Shown piece after piece: positions 32,386-41,112 of a DNA stretch of 64,000 nucleotides (within the stretch, counting starts at the first letter, position 1; every line of letters begins with the position of its first letter). The notes beneath the pieces were generated by a model. The model worked only from the letters and a program-made list of their open reading frames with translations, ran no database searches and was not told the DNA's origin. Where the stretch lies: positions 1-64,000 of the forward strand of contig UQNA01000003.1 in NCBI GenBank assembly GCA_900542195.1, given 5' to 3'. This stretch comes from an uncultured Sutterella sp. (GTDB taxonomy: Bacteria > Pseudomonadota > Gammaproteobacteria > Burkholderiales > Burkholderiaceae_F). The translations under genes and the position numbers were made by a program.

Positions 32386-35061
32386 TTAAATGGGTTCGTT
32401 AATAGCTTTATCCACAATCTCTCTGAGATCTGCTGAGAGATTCTTTTGTTGACTTACGTATCTTAATGCTTTGTACATCATTGAAGACAGTCTCGGCTCA
32501 TACCTTCTCCAATTTTCTAGTGTTCTGGCCAAGCGGGCAGAGACCTGCGGGTTAAAACTGTCGATATTAAGAACAGTTTCAATCCAGAGCTGATAACCGC
32601 TGCCGTCAAGAGTATGGAATTCAGGACCGCCTTTGGCAAAGAAAGTTCTTAACAGCGAATAGACGTTATTCGGATTCTTAATGGAGAAAAGAGGATCCAT
32701 CATCAAAGAGCGGATTTTGTTCACAACCGGCATCTCTCCGTGAACCGAGGTCGCTAAGGCTTGAACTTCGAGCCATTTGTTAATTAGGAGGGGCTCTGTT
32801 GCCCATGCGATAGAACTCTTGTTGAGCATTTCTTGACGAATGGGAAGGCCGGAGTGTACAGCTATGCTTAAGGCGCCTAGTTTGTCCGTAATGTTGTTCC
32901 CTTTTTCAAAGAAGTTGCGGGTTTGCTGAACCCCCTTCGGATTACCGGAGGCGACAAGATAGGATAGGGAAAGGAACTTCAAAGCTCGTTTTCCGGCGAG
33001 ATCGGGATCATATTTGTATATTCCCTCGGTTGTGCAGGTTTTTACCTTATCCTCAAAGCTGGTCTTGAGTCTTTGCCCAATCTTCTTTTGCATCGCCTGA
33101 CAAGCCGCACGAATTAAAGCCGGTTCAATAATGATTTGGCTTTCATAAATGGCTTGTTCGCTAGGCAGCTTTAAAATTTCTGCTCGGTAAGCGGGGGACA
33201 ATCTTTCATCGTTAAGAATTTCTTCAAAAGTTGCTAAATAAGCTTCCATTGGAGAAAGAGAATTCGCATTTTGAGTTTTTCTTAATTCTTGGATGAAGGC
33301 GTCGATAGCTAAAATAGAAAGCTTCTCAAAGGCTTCAGCTCGGTTAAACAGATCCGAGTCGTTTTTGGCTAAGAAGACTAGTTGATCTCTGGTTAAATCC
33401 ATGTCAAAGATGACGGGAGCAGAGAAGCCTCTGCCTAAAGACAGAAGTGGTCTTCTGTCCACATTGACCAAAGTCCATGTTTGTACGTCTTGATTTAAAA
33501 GAAGGACACGTGTAGTTCCGACGGGCAGCGGTTCACCTTCGAGCTGCAAAGGAATATCCTCGCCTTTGTCATTGAGGACTCCGATAGCTAAAGGAATCAT
33601 CAGGGGCTGTGGTTTCGGTTGACCGGGTAGGGTACGGTTGGACTGTCTCGCGGTAATAGTAAAGGTCTTTGTGCCTTCGTCCCATTGAGTCTTCACCGAG
33701 ACGCGAGGAGTACCGGCTTGAGAATACCAAAGAGCGAACTGAGAAAGATCAGCGTCGTTGGCTTCTGCCATCGCAGTTCGGAAGTCGTCACAAGTGGCGG
33801 CAGAACCGTCGTATCTGCGCAGGTATTCAGCAAGTCCTTTCTTAAAACCTTCCTTGCCGAACATGGTTTGATACATACGAACAACTTCTGCACCTTTTTC
33901 GTAAACGGTCATGGTGTAGAAGTTGTTAATTTCACTGTAGGAATCCGGGCGAATCGGGTGGGCCATAGGACCGGAGTCTTCCGGAAATTGAGCGGTGCGC
34001 AAAGCTCGGACGTCTTTTATTCTCTTTACGACTTTTGCTGATTCAGAACCCAGCATATCGCTTGCGAACTCTTGTTCTCTGAAAACTGTCAAGCCTTCTT
34101 TCAAAGATAATTGGAACCAATCTCTGCAAGTCACGCGATCACCGGTCCAGTTATGGAAGTACTCATGCCCGATAACGGATTCAATGGCAGCGTAATCAGA
34201 ATCGGTCGCAACTCTGTCATCGGCAAGAACGTATTTGGCATTGAAAATATTCAATCCCTTGTTTTCCATTGCGCCCATGTTGAAGTCGTTAGTGGCAACA
34301 ATCATGAAGCGTTCCAGGTCTAAGGTAAGGCCGTAGCGGACCTCATCCCAGCGAATAGCTTTTTTAAGACAATCCATAGCATGGACGGTCTTATTCTCGT
34401 TTCCCGGTTCTGTATAAATCTGCAGGAGAGCGGTTTTGTCGTTATTGAGTTCAATTTTGTCTTCGTTGACGGTGAAGTTGCCGGCAACCAGAGCAAACAG
34501 ATAAGAAGGTTTCGGGAAAGGATCGTGCCAGATTGCGTATTTGCGCCCGTCTGGAAGCACTCCTTGATCTATAAGGTTCCCGTTGGACAGAAGAACTTTG
34601 CATTCTTTAGGAGCATGAAGGGTCACGGTGTACTTGGCTAATACATCCGGGCGATCAGGGAAATAAGTGATACGTCTGAAGCCTTCTGCTTCGCACTGTG
34701 TTATGAAGTTGTTATTCGAAAGGTACAGACCTGAAAGCTCAAGGTTAGCTTTGGGATTGATTCGAGTAACAATTTCGATATCGGTGGGTTCCTTAATTGA
34801 GTGAAAAATCAATTTGCCGGCATTCATGGCATACTGATTCGTCAAGCTCGGCTGTCCGTTAATTTTTATTGAGACAAGCTGGAGACTTTCACCGTTTAAT
34901 TCAAATTCGTCGCTTTCTCTGCCTTCTCTCGGGACGACATGCATGGTAGAGGTGACGATTGTTCTATCGGGAATTAAATCAAAAACGAGATTAATCGTTT
35001 CAACATCGTGGTTAGGTGCCTTGTAATCTTTACGGTAAACGACCGTTTGTCTGTTTGACAT
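32386..35061 (-). CDS. pepN: Aminopeptidase N (M1 family)
   Basis: Cytoplasmic zinc exopeptidase of 891 residues, the size of the E. coli enzyme. The exopeptidase motif GAMENKGLNIF and the zinc motif HEYFHNWTGDRVTCRDWFQLSLKEG (HExxH with the distal Glu) are intact. The beta-sandwich and C-terminal helical PepN domains follow. GAGGA is spaced six bases before the ATG. It leads a pepN-fbp transcript, an arrangement also seen in other Burkholderiales. Confidence 0.95.
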   Translation of the reverse strand: MSNRQTVVYRKDYKAPNHDVETINLVFDLIPDRTIVTSTMHVVPREGRESDEFELNGESLQLVSIKINGQPSLTNQYAMNAGKLIFHSIKEPTDIEIVTRINPKANLELSGLYLSNNNFITQCEAEGFRRITYFPDRPDVLAKYTVTLHAPKECKVLLSNGNLIDQGVLPDGRKYAIWHDPFPKPSYLFALVAGNFTVNEDKIELNNDKTALLQIYTEPGNENKTVHAMDCLKKAIRWDEVRYGLTLDLERFMIVATNDFNMGAMENKGLNIFNAKYVLADDRVATDSDYAAIESVIGHEYFHNWTGDRVTCRDWFQLSLKEGLTVFREQEFASDMLGSESAKVVKRIKDVRALRTAQFPEDSGPMAHPIRPDSYSEINNFYTMTVYEKGAEVVRMYQTMFGKEGFKKGLAEYLRRYDGSAATCDDFRTAMAEANDADLSQFALWYSQAGTPRVSVKTQWDEGTKTFTITARQSNRTLPGQPKPQPLMIPLAIGVLNDKGEDIPLQLEGEPLPVGTTRVLLLNQDVQTWTLVNVDRRPLLSLGRGFSAPVIFDMDLTRDQLVFLAKNDSDLFNRAEAFEKLSILAIDAFIQELRKTQNANSLSPMEAYLATFEEILNDERLSPAYRAEILKLPSEQAIYESQIIIEPALIRAACQAMQKKIGQRLKTSFEDKVKTCTTEGIYKYDPDLAGKRALKFLSLSYLVASGNPKGVQQTRNFFEKGNNITDKLGALSIAVHSGLPIRQEMLNKSSIAWATEPLLINKWLEVQALATSVHGEMPVVNKIRSLMMDPLFSIKNPNNVYSLLRTFFAKGGPEFHTLDGSGYQLWIETVLNIDSFNPQVSARLARTLENWRRYEPRLSSMMYKALRYVSQQKNLSADLREIVDKAINEPI

Positions 35062-35246
35062 TGAAATCCTCGCGCAAAACTGTCCGATTATTCTAATTAA
35101 TATCGAGGAAGTTATCAGAAATTACAAAATCGGAATAGACATCGAATTTCTGAAGGATAAGCTCTAGAAACAAATAATCACCAAAAAATGTAGCTTCATA
35201 ATTTTTCAATAGCTAGAATCCATTCAAATATTTAACGGAGATTCCT

Positions 35247-36677
35247 ATGTGCACAACAGTCATTGTTGGTGAAAAGGCTAGCTTCGACGGCTCTTTTCTG
35301 ATGGCCAGAAGCGCTGACAGCTCTGCTCTTAAGGCCCAACATTTTGTAATTCATCCGGCAAAAGAATATCCCGAAGGTGCGATGTACCGCACCAAGGACT
35401 ACGATGGCGCCACCGACTTTTCTTATCCGTTGCCAAGACAGGCAATGCGCTACACCACGGTTCCTAACTGGAAAACAGGACTGCACGGTGCGGTAGGATT
35501 TAACTCCGAAGGTCTCGGAATCACCGGCACAGAATCAATCTTTGCTCGTGATGATGCTTTAGCTATTGATCCATACAACAAAGAATCCGGTATTACTGAA
35601 GACGATATTCTTGATGTTCTTCTTCCACGCTGCAAAACAGCTCGTGAAGCAGTAGCCCTTCTTGGCAAGATTATTGAAACACAAGGTGCCGGAGAAGGTT
35701 TCGGTGTGGGTTTTGCCGATGACAAAGAAGTCTGGTATCTCGAGACCGGAACAGGTCATCAATGGATGGCTCAGCGTACTCCGGCCGAAGTCTACTTTGC
35801 ATCCGGCAACCAAGGCAGATTGCGCTTCTTTGATCCGAAAGACGACACAATGATGGGTTCTCCTACATTGATTTCTTTCGCAGAAGAACACGGCTTCTAC
35901 GATCCTAAGTCCGGCAAGTTTGATTTTGCTGCCGCTTACACCCGCAATGATGACAGAGATCGTATTTATAACGATCCGCGCGTTTGGGTAATGCAGAAGA
36001 TTTTGAATCCGTCTTTAGAGCAAAAAGTTGCTGACGGAAGAAACTTTGATGTTTATCTCAAGCCTGAACAGCCCGTTACTCTTCAAAATCTGAAAGATAT
36101 TATGCGTAACCACTTTGAAGGTTACGCTCACGATCCGTACAGTTTTGGATTAAACGGAAGCGAGCCTTGGAGACCAATCAGCGTATTTAGAACTTATGAA
36201 GCTCATATTCTTCAAGTTCGTCCATGGATGCCGAGAGAAATCGGCGACGTGATTTACGTTGCGTTCGGTATGGCCTGCCTTTCTTGCTTCATGCCTTTCT
36301 ACCAAGGCTTAGATCAAGTCCCAGCTGCATTCGGCGAAGGTACTGATCATGCAGACGACAAATCTATCTACTGGAAGTTCCGTAAGCTCCAAACACTGGC
36401 CATGACAGACTTCCCGACTCTTGCTCCGATTGTTCAGAAGAAATTTGCTGAGCATGAAGCTGCCATGAGCGAAAAGCAGTCTGCAATGGAAAAAGAATAT
36501 ACAAGCTTGTATGCAACTGATAAGCAGGCAGCTCATGATCTGCTTCAGAAATTCAATTTGGAAGTTTTCGCAGAGACTGAAGAAGTTATCGATGGTTTGA
36601 TGAATGAACTCTTTACCGTTCTCACAACAAAGATCGAGAAAGAAAACTTCTTCGCCAATAAGAAAATGAAAGATTAA
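35247..36677 (+). CDS. C69-family dipeptidase
   Basis: A 476-residue N-terminal nucleophile hydrolase. The protein starts MCTTVIVGEKAS, and Cys2 becomes the catalytic nucleophile once Met1 is removed; C69 (PepDA-like) enzymes use this arrangement and need little or no propeptide. Other family segments are AMRYTTVPNWKTGLHGAVGFNSEGLGITGTESI and MARSADSS. It probably cleaves dipeptides in the cytoplasm, supporting amino acid use together with pepN. CGGAGATT precedes the ATG. Confidence 0.85.
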   Translation: MCTTVIVGEKASFDGSFLMARSADSSALKAQHFVIHPAKEYPEGAMYRTKDYDGATDFSYPLPRQAMRYTTVPNWKTGLHGAVGFNSEGLGITGTESIFARDDALAIDPYNKESGITEDDILDVLLPRCKTAREAVALLGKIIETQGAGEGFGVGFADDKEVWYLETGTGHQWMAQRTPAEVYFASGNQGRLRFFDPKDDTMMGSPTLISFAEEHGFYDPKSGKFDFAAAYTRNDDRDRIYNDPRVWVMQKILNPSLEQKVADGRNFDVYLKPEQPVTLQNLKDIMRNHFEGYAHDPYSFGLNGSEPWRPISVFRTYEAHILQVRPWMPREIGDVIYVAFGMACLSCFMPFYQGLDQVPAAFGEGTDHADDKSIYWKFRKLQTLAMTDFPTLAPIVQKKFAEHEAAMSEKQSAMEKEYTSLYATDKQAAHDLLQKFNLEVFAETEEVIDGLMNELFTVLTTKIEKENFFANKKMKD

Positions 36678-36697
36678 TCTTTCTTTTGCGAAAACCG

Positions 36698-36730
36698 CCT
36701 CCTATCTGAAAAGCTAGGAGGTATTTTTTT
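36698..36730 (+). terminator. Terminator of the C69 dipeptidase gene
   Basis: CCTCCTA (36698-36704) and TAGGAGG (36715-36721) pair, followed by TATTTTTTT. Confidence 0.8.
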
Positions 36731-36756
36731 GCTGCCGAAAACTTACAGACAGACAA

Positions 36757-36776
36757 AAGGCCTCCGAAGAGGCCTT
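36757..36776 (-). terminator. Terminator of the NapC-like cytochrome gene
   Basis: On the minus strand AAGGCCTC-TTCG-GAGGCCTT forms an 8-bp stem with a UUCG loop and TTTTG beyond, 18 bases after the stop. Confidence 0.8.
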
Positions 36777-36794
36777 ATTCTGCATCACAGTTGA

Positions 36795-37418
36795 TTATTT
36801 AGCAGCTGCTTTCCATGCGTCTTCAAGAGGAGGGAACTTCTTGTTTTCAGCGATGTAAGCATCAACTTCTTTGTAGTTGTGGCCGGCTGTCTTGTGGCAC
36901 TGTACGCAGTTGGTTGGTTTGTCGATAAAGCCCTTGTGGAACTGAGCAATCATCGGCTTCTTGGCATCATACATTTCTTCCAAGTTATGGCAACCGCGGC
37001 AGTTCTTGAAGTTGTTGCCGGTCATAGTATCGATAACGCGTTTTTCAGTAACTTTACGTCTTTCAAGCCATTTTTCCGGTGTGGAATAGTTGCCCTTTAT
37101 TTCGCCGATGAGGGAAACGAAACCGGCTTCAGCTTTTGCGAAGAGGAGCTGTGTATAAGCAATCGGTGTCAACGGATGATTTGTTTCATTTAAAAGGTGG
37201 CAGTCGGAGCAGCCTGCTGTCACGCCTGTCGGAGTTCTGGCATGCTGGCCTTGCTTCCATGCATAGGCTACGCCGTCCATGGAGTGGCACCATGTAGTAC
37301 AGAATTTGTCGGAACCTGCCCACTGTACAACGGAAACAGTGGAAGCAGAAATCACGATACCGACAACAATACCAATAACTAAGAGCCAAAAAACTCCCCA
37401 TTTACTTCTAGAGGACAT
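36795..37418 (-). CDS. NapC/NrfH-family tetrahaem cytochrome c with a CX3CH first haem site
   Basis: Membrane-anchored quinol dehydrogenase of 207 residues: one N-terminal helix (about 9-33), then four haem motifs, CTTWCH (40-45), CSDCH (70-74), CRGCH (140-144) and CVQCH (171-175). The first is CX3CH, not the usual CXXCH. Members of this family oxidise menaquinol and reduce soluble periplasmic reductases. Candidate partners in the window are NapA/NapB, whose operon lacks napC, and the periplasmic flavoprotein at 56613-58103. The gene stands alone between terminators. A CTAGGGTTAGTTCC motif lies about 165 bases upstream. Confidence 0.88.
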   Translation of the reverse strand: MSSRSKWGVFWLLVIGIVVGIVISASTVSVVQWAGSDKFCTTWCHSMDGVAYAWKQGQHARTPTGVTAGCSDCHLLNETNHPLTPIAYTQLLFAKAEAGFVSLIGEIKGNYSTPEKWLERRKVTEKRVIDTMTGNNFKNCRGCHNLEEMYDAKKPMIAQFHKGFIDKPTNCVQCHKTAGHNYKEVDAYIAENKKFPPLEDAWKAAAK

Positions 37419-37576
37419 ATTCTTCTTCCTTGCTGTTGTTAGTTAGTCAAAATGTTCTGACTCTAAGGGTGAGTCGAGTCGCTCCATGCTTTTTCTGAAA
37501 TGTACGAAAGAGCGGCATGAACTAAGTTTATCTTAAGAAATAATTAGAAATAAAAAGCAGAAATAAAAAAAATATG

Positions 37577-37590
37577 GAACTAACCCTAGA
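37577..37590 (-). promoter_or_regulatory. TAACCCTA-type motif upstream of the NapC-like gene
   Basis: GGAACTAACCCTAG on the + strand is one more copy of the motif found upstream of mccA, dcuA/B, dcuC and frdC. It lies about 160 bases from the cytochrome start. The rest of 37419-37632 is AT-rich and empty. Confidence 0.3.
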
Positions 37591-37632
37591 AATCCTGGGT
37601 TCTCCCCAATTGGAGTTAATCTTTTTGGCTCA

Positions 37633-38376
37633 TCACATCAGGCCAATAATCACATTTGTTTGATCGACTTCAAGATAGGCGTCCGAACCGATAGTCAGGT
37701 TATGCGGGCTATGCACAAAACCGACAACATTAATTCCATTCGCTAGTCGTAGAGTAACTTCACCGCCTTTATCTTTTTGGGGTAAGCGAGCAACCTGGCC
37801 TTTTAATACTTCTTTGTCATAGTTCTCCGGAAGTGAGTCAAGAATTTTTGCTCCGGTAGCCTTAAACAACGCTAATACAGCCATTCCCACCTTCAAACCG
37901 AGCAGCTGCTGACTTTCTGTCGTAATGCTGGCTTTTAAATAGGCTTGTTCAGCAACTTTTAAAACCACCTTGGATTGGGAAAGACCTCCGTGAATTTCCT
38001 CAATCACGCAAGGAATCACATTTCTTACGCTCATTTTGAGCGTACTGGCGGCTAGAGATGCAAGTTTTGAATGTTGACCGTTCTCAATATCAGTCAAAAT
38101 TTGTGAGCGGACTTTGTTCAGAGAGGCGGATGCCTCAAGTACCAGTCTTCCGGCAGGTGTCAAGACTGCGCCGCCTCCTGAAGAGCCGCCGACAGCTTTA
38201 TCGACCAGCGGTTCGCCGGCAAGATTGCTTAGAGTTTCAATTGCCTGCCAAGCGGCTTTATAGCTGATTCCGGCTGAACGGGCTGCCTGAGAAATACTTC
38301 CCAGACTGTCGATTCTCTGAAGAATATCTATTCTTTTATCTACACTCTCTAACCCCAGGGCATCAAAGATGTTCAT
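37633..38376 (-). CDS. modE: ModE-type molybdate-responsive transcriptional regulator
   Basis: A 247-residue regulator with an N-terminal winged helix of the LysR/ModE type (RIDILQRIDSLGSISQAARSAGISYKAAWQAIETLSNL; GGSSGGGAVLTPAGRLVL) and two C-terminal TOBE/Mop repeats (about 115-180 and 190-247) that bind molybdate. Molybdate-loaded ModE represses modABC and often activates molybdoenzyme genes, which here include napA. It is divergent from modA, and an inverted repeat of ModE type lies between them. Confidence 0.92.
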   Translation of the reverse strand: MNIFDALGLESVDKRIDILQRIDSLGSISQAARSAGISYKAAWQAIETLSNLAGEPLVDKAVGGSSGGGAVLTPAGRLVLEASASLNKVRSQILTDIENGQHSKLASLAASTLKMSVRNVIPCVIEEIHGGLSQSKVVLKVAEQAYLKASITTESQQLLGLKVGMAVLALFKATGAKILDSLPENYDKEVLKGQVARLPQKDKGGEVTLRLANGINVVGFVHSPHNLTIGSDAYLEVDQTNVIIGLM

Positions 38377-38411
38377 ATCTTTACCAATTAATTATTTTAC
38401 GTATACAATAC

Positions 38412-38434
38412 CGTTATTCTAATCTAGAATAGCG
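38412..38434. promoter_or_regulatory. ModE operator in the modE-modA region
   Basis: CGTTATTCTA-N3-TAGAATAGCG is a 10-bp inverted repeat with one mismatch, like known ModE boxes (CGNTATA-type halves). It covers the expected promoter region 30 bases before modA. The same 10-mer CGTTATTCTA recurs once in the molbindin upstream region at 53225. Confidence 0.75.
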
Positions 38435-38463
38435 ACAAGATAATTATTTCTTAAAGGAGCATC

Positions 38464-39213
38464 ATGAAACACAGTTTATTGCTTTTAGCTGTAGCAGCTA
38501 TCTTCTCAACCTCAGCCAATGCTGCCGACATTAATGTCGCAGTAGCCGCCAACTTTACAGCTCCTATGAAAGAATTGGCCGCTATGTATGAAAAAGAAAC
38601 CGGTAACAAGATTCTAGCTTCCTACGGTGCAACAGGCGCCTTTTACGCACAGATAAAAAACGGTGCTCCTTATCAGGTTCTTTTTGCCGCTGATGCAAAA
38701 ACTCCGGCTAAGATTGTAAAGGAAGGTTTGGGTGCTGAAGGTACGAATAAGGTATATGCGTACGGTAAGTTAGTTTTGTGGAGCGCTGCACCTGACTTCG
38801 TAAAAGAAGATAAGAACTTTATTCTTTCCGACAAAGTTAAGAAGATTGCCGTTGCTAACCCCAAGTTAGCTCCATACGGAGAGGCTGCTTATCAAACAAT
38901 GACAGCTTGGGGTAATCTGAAGAAAGCGGAACCCAAATTTGTAACAGGGGACAATATCGGTAAGACATTCCAGTATGCCAAGACAGCTAACGCGCAGGTT
39001 GGTTTCGTCGCTTTATCTCAAGTATTCAAGGACGGCAAGATGACATCAGGATCGGGCTGGATTATTCCAACTGACTTGTATCAGCCTATTCGTCAGGACG
39101 TTGTTGTTTTGAACCCGGGTAAAGACAACAAAGAAGTCGCTGACTTCCTCAAGTTCGTTGAAACCAATCCTCAAGCTAAGAAGTTAATTGAGTCCTACGG
39201 ATACGGACTGTAA
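38464..39213 (+). CDS. modA: Molybdate ABC transporter periplasmic binding protein
   Basis: A 249-residue exported binding protein with signal peptide (about 1-20) and ModA features: NVAVAANFTAPMKELAA, ASYGATGAFYAQIKNGAPYQVLFAADAKTP and GFVALSQV near the C terminus. It captures molybdate (and tungstate) for ModBC. AAAGGAG precedes the ATG. It starts the modA-modB-modC operon, controlled by the ModE operator immediately upstream. Confidence 0.94.
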   Translation: MKHSLLLLAVAAIFSTSANAADINVAVAANFTAPMKELAAMYEKETGNKILASYGATGAFYAQIKNGAPYQVLFAADAKTPAKIVKEGLGAEGTNKVYAYGKLVLWSAAPDFVKEDKNFILSDKVKKIAVANPKLAPYGEAAYQTMTAWGNLKKAEPKFVTGDNIGKTFQYAKTANAQVGFVALSQVFKDGKMTSGSGWIIPTDLYQPIRQDVVVLNPGKDNKEVADFLKFVETNPQAKKLIESYGYGL

Positions 39214-39224
39214 GAGAGTTTTAG

Positions 39225-39905
39225 ATGTTTACCGCTGAAGAATTACTGCCTATCCAACTAACTCTAGAGCTAGCTGCCATAACTACAGTGTTTCTTTTAA
39301 TTGTTGCCACGCCACTGGCGTGGTGGCTCGCTAATACAAAGTCGAAGCTGAGATCCGCAGTGAGTTCAGTGGTGACATTACCTCTTGTTTTACCGCCCAG
39401 TGTATTAGGTTTTTATCTTTTAGTAGCCATGGGGCCAAATGGGCCTTTGGGTAAATTGACAGAAGCTTTAGGGGTAGGGCTTCTGACATTCACTTTTCCG
39501 GGACTTGTAATCGGCAGCGTCGTATATTCGATGCCGTTTGCTGTGCAGCCGCTGCAGGGAGCGTTCGAATCCATCGGCAAAAGGCCGCTGGAGGTCGCTG
39601 CAACACTCCGGGCCACGCCGTGGGATACTTTCTTCAATGTGATTTTACCACTAGCGAAGCCTGGATTCGTGACTGCTTCTTTACTTACTTTTGCGCACAC
39701 AATCGGCGAGTTCGGCGTTGTTCTGATGATTGGGGGCAATGTTCCCGGAAAAACTCAAGTTGTTTCCACAGAAATCTACAGCTATGTGGAAGCAATGGAA
39801 TACTCAAAGGCCCATTGGCTGGCTGGCGGTATGGTCTTATTTAGCTTCTTTGTTCTACTCGGACTAACATTATTAAATAGAAAAAACGATCGCTTCTTGA
39901 CCTAG
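39225..39905 (+). CDS. modB: Molybdate ABC transporter permease
   Basis: A 226-residue membrane permease with five to six helices and the conserved EAA loop (EVAATLRATPWDTFFNVILPLAKPG, about 124-148). It starts 11 bases after modA. It forms the membrane channel of the ModABC importer, which supplies molybdenum for NapA and other molybdoenzymes. Confidence 0.94.
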   Translation: MFTAEELLPIQLTLELAAITTVFLLIVATPLAWWLANTKSKLRSAVSSVVTLPLVLPPSVLGFYLLVAMGPNGPLGKLTEALGVGLLTFTFPGLVIGSVVYSMPFAVQPLQGAFESIGKRPLEVAATLRATPWDTFFNVILPLAKPGFVTASLLTFAHTIGEFGVVLMIGGNVPGKTQVVSTEIYSYVEAMEYSKAHWLAGGMVLFSFFVLLGLTLLNRKNDRFLT

Positions 39906-39917
39906 GAGAAGAATAAG

Positions 39918-41009
39918 TTGGAAACAATAAGTACAAGTGAAGTGAACTTATTCCTGGAAAGGAAAGAAGGTTTTAAGCTTGACTGCAGCGTTAAATTCCC
40001 CACAGAGGGAATTACTGTTGTTTTTGGAGAGTCGGGTTCCGGTAAGACAACATTTTTAAGATGTGTAGCCGGGCTCGAACGTGCACATGGTTATGTTCAT
40101 GTCGGCAATGAACTCTGGCAGGACGACAAGAAAAATATCTTTTTACCGACTTGGCAGCGCCAGCTTGGTTATGTATTCCAAGAATCTTCTCTTTTCCCTC
40201 ATCTCTCTGCATTAAAAAATTTAGAGTTCGCTATCAAGAGAAGCAAAAGTCCCAACTCCAAAGAGAGAATGGAAACCGCTATTGAATTGTTAGGAATTCG
40301 AACTTTGCTTAACCGCATGCCTTCTCAGCTTTCGGGCGGAGAACGGCAAAGAGTGGCAATTGCCAGAGCCGTTGCGACGGATCCTCATGTTATGCTCTTT
40401 GATGAGCCACTAGCTTCTTTGGACTTTGCTAGAAAGGTTGAAATTCTTCCTTGGCTGGAAAAGCTTAAAGAAGAACTCAAAATACCAATGCTTTATGTGA
40501 CTCACTCTGCAAATGAAGTAGTTAAACTTGCCGATCACATCATTGTGCTTGAGAAAGGGCTTTTGAAAGCCAGCGGCTCTCTGCAAAGCGTTTTATCAAA
40601 CGTAGATCTTCCCGTTAAGCTTGAAGGAAAACTTGGAGTGGTTCTGCGCGGAAAAGTAACTGACAAAGACTCGCACTGGAATTTGTTGACAGTCAGAATT
40701 GAAAACTTTGATATTACCGTCCCTGACGGTGGAGAAGAGGTTGGAGACTCAGTAAGTTTGCAGGTGCTGGCTAAAGACGTTTCTATTACCGCGGCAAAGC
40801 CTGAATCGACCTCAATTTTAAATATCTTGCCGGGTAAGGTCACGCAAATACGGCAAGAAGATAATCATATAGATAGCTTGGTTCAAATTGACTGTAACGG
40901 CCAGAAATTTTTGTCTTTGGTGACAAACAAATCTTTAAATTCTCTCTGTCTCCAGGAGGGCTCGAATGTTTGGATTCAGTTTAAATCTATGAGCCTAAGC
41001 GCTCGGTGA
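39918..41009 (+). CDS. modC: Molybdate ABC transporter ATPase with TOBE domain
   Basis: A 363-residue ATPase with Walker A GESGSGKTT (33-41), signature LSGGERQRVAIARA, Walker B MLFDEPLASLD and H-loop THS, followed by a C-terminal Mop/TOBE domain (about 295-360) that can bind oxyanions and give feedback control. The start is a TTG at 39918 following AGGAGAAG. It ends the operon; an inverted repeat AAAGGAGA/TCTCCTTT follows at 41059-41092. Confidence 0.92.
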   Translation: METISTSEVNLFLERKEGFKLDCSVKFPTEGITVVFGESGSGKTTFLRCVAGLERAHGYVHVGNELWQDDKKNIFLPTWQRQLGYVFQESSLFPHLSALKNLEFAIKRSKSPNSKERMETAIELLGIRTLLNRMPSQLSGGERQRVAIARAVATDPHVMLFDEPLASLDFARKVEILPWLEKLKEELKIPMLYVTHSANEVVKLADHIIVLEKGLLKASGSLQSVLSNVDLPVKLEGKLGVVLRGKVTDKDSHWNLLTVRIENFDITVPDGGEEVGDSVSLQVLAKDVSITAAKPESTSILNILPGKVTQIRQEDNHIDSLVQIDCNGQKFLSLVTNKSLNSLCLQEGSNVWIQFKSMSLSAR

Positions 41010-41058
41010 TTCAGCCCAAGATTTGTTGAAGCAGAGAAAAATTTTGCTTTGAAACACA

Positions 41059-41092
41059 AAAGGAGATCAAGTTTTCTAGACTGTTCTCCTTT
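41059..41092 (+). terminator. Hairpin after modC
   Basis: AAAGGAGA (41059-41066) pairs with TCTCCTTT (41085-41092). No long T-tract follows, so it may be a weak terminator shared with the convergent DUF3426 gene. Confidence 0.5.
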
Positions 41093-41112
41093 GAATTTAC
41101 GGTTCAACCTGC

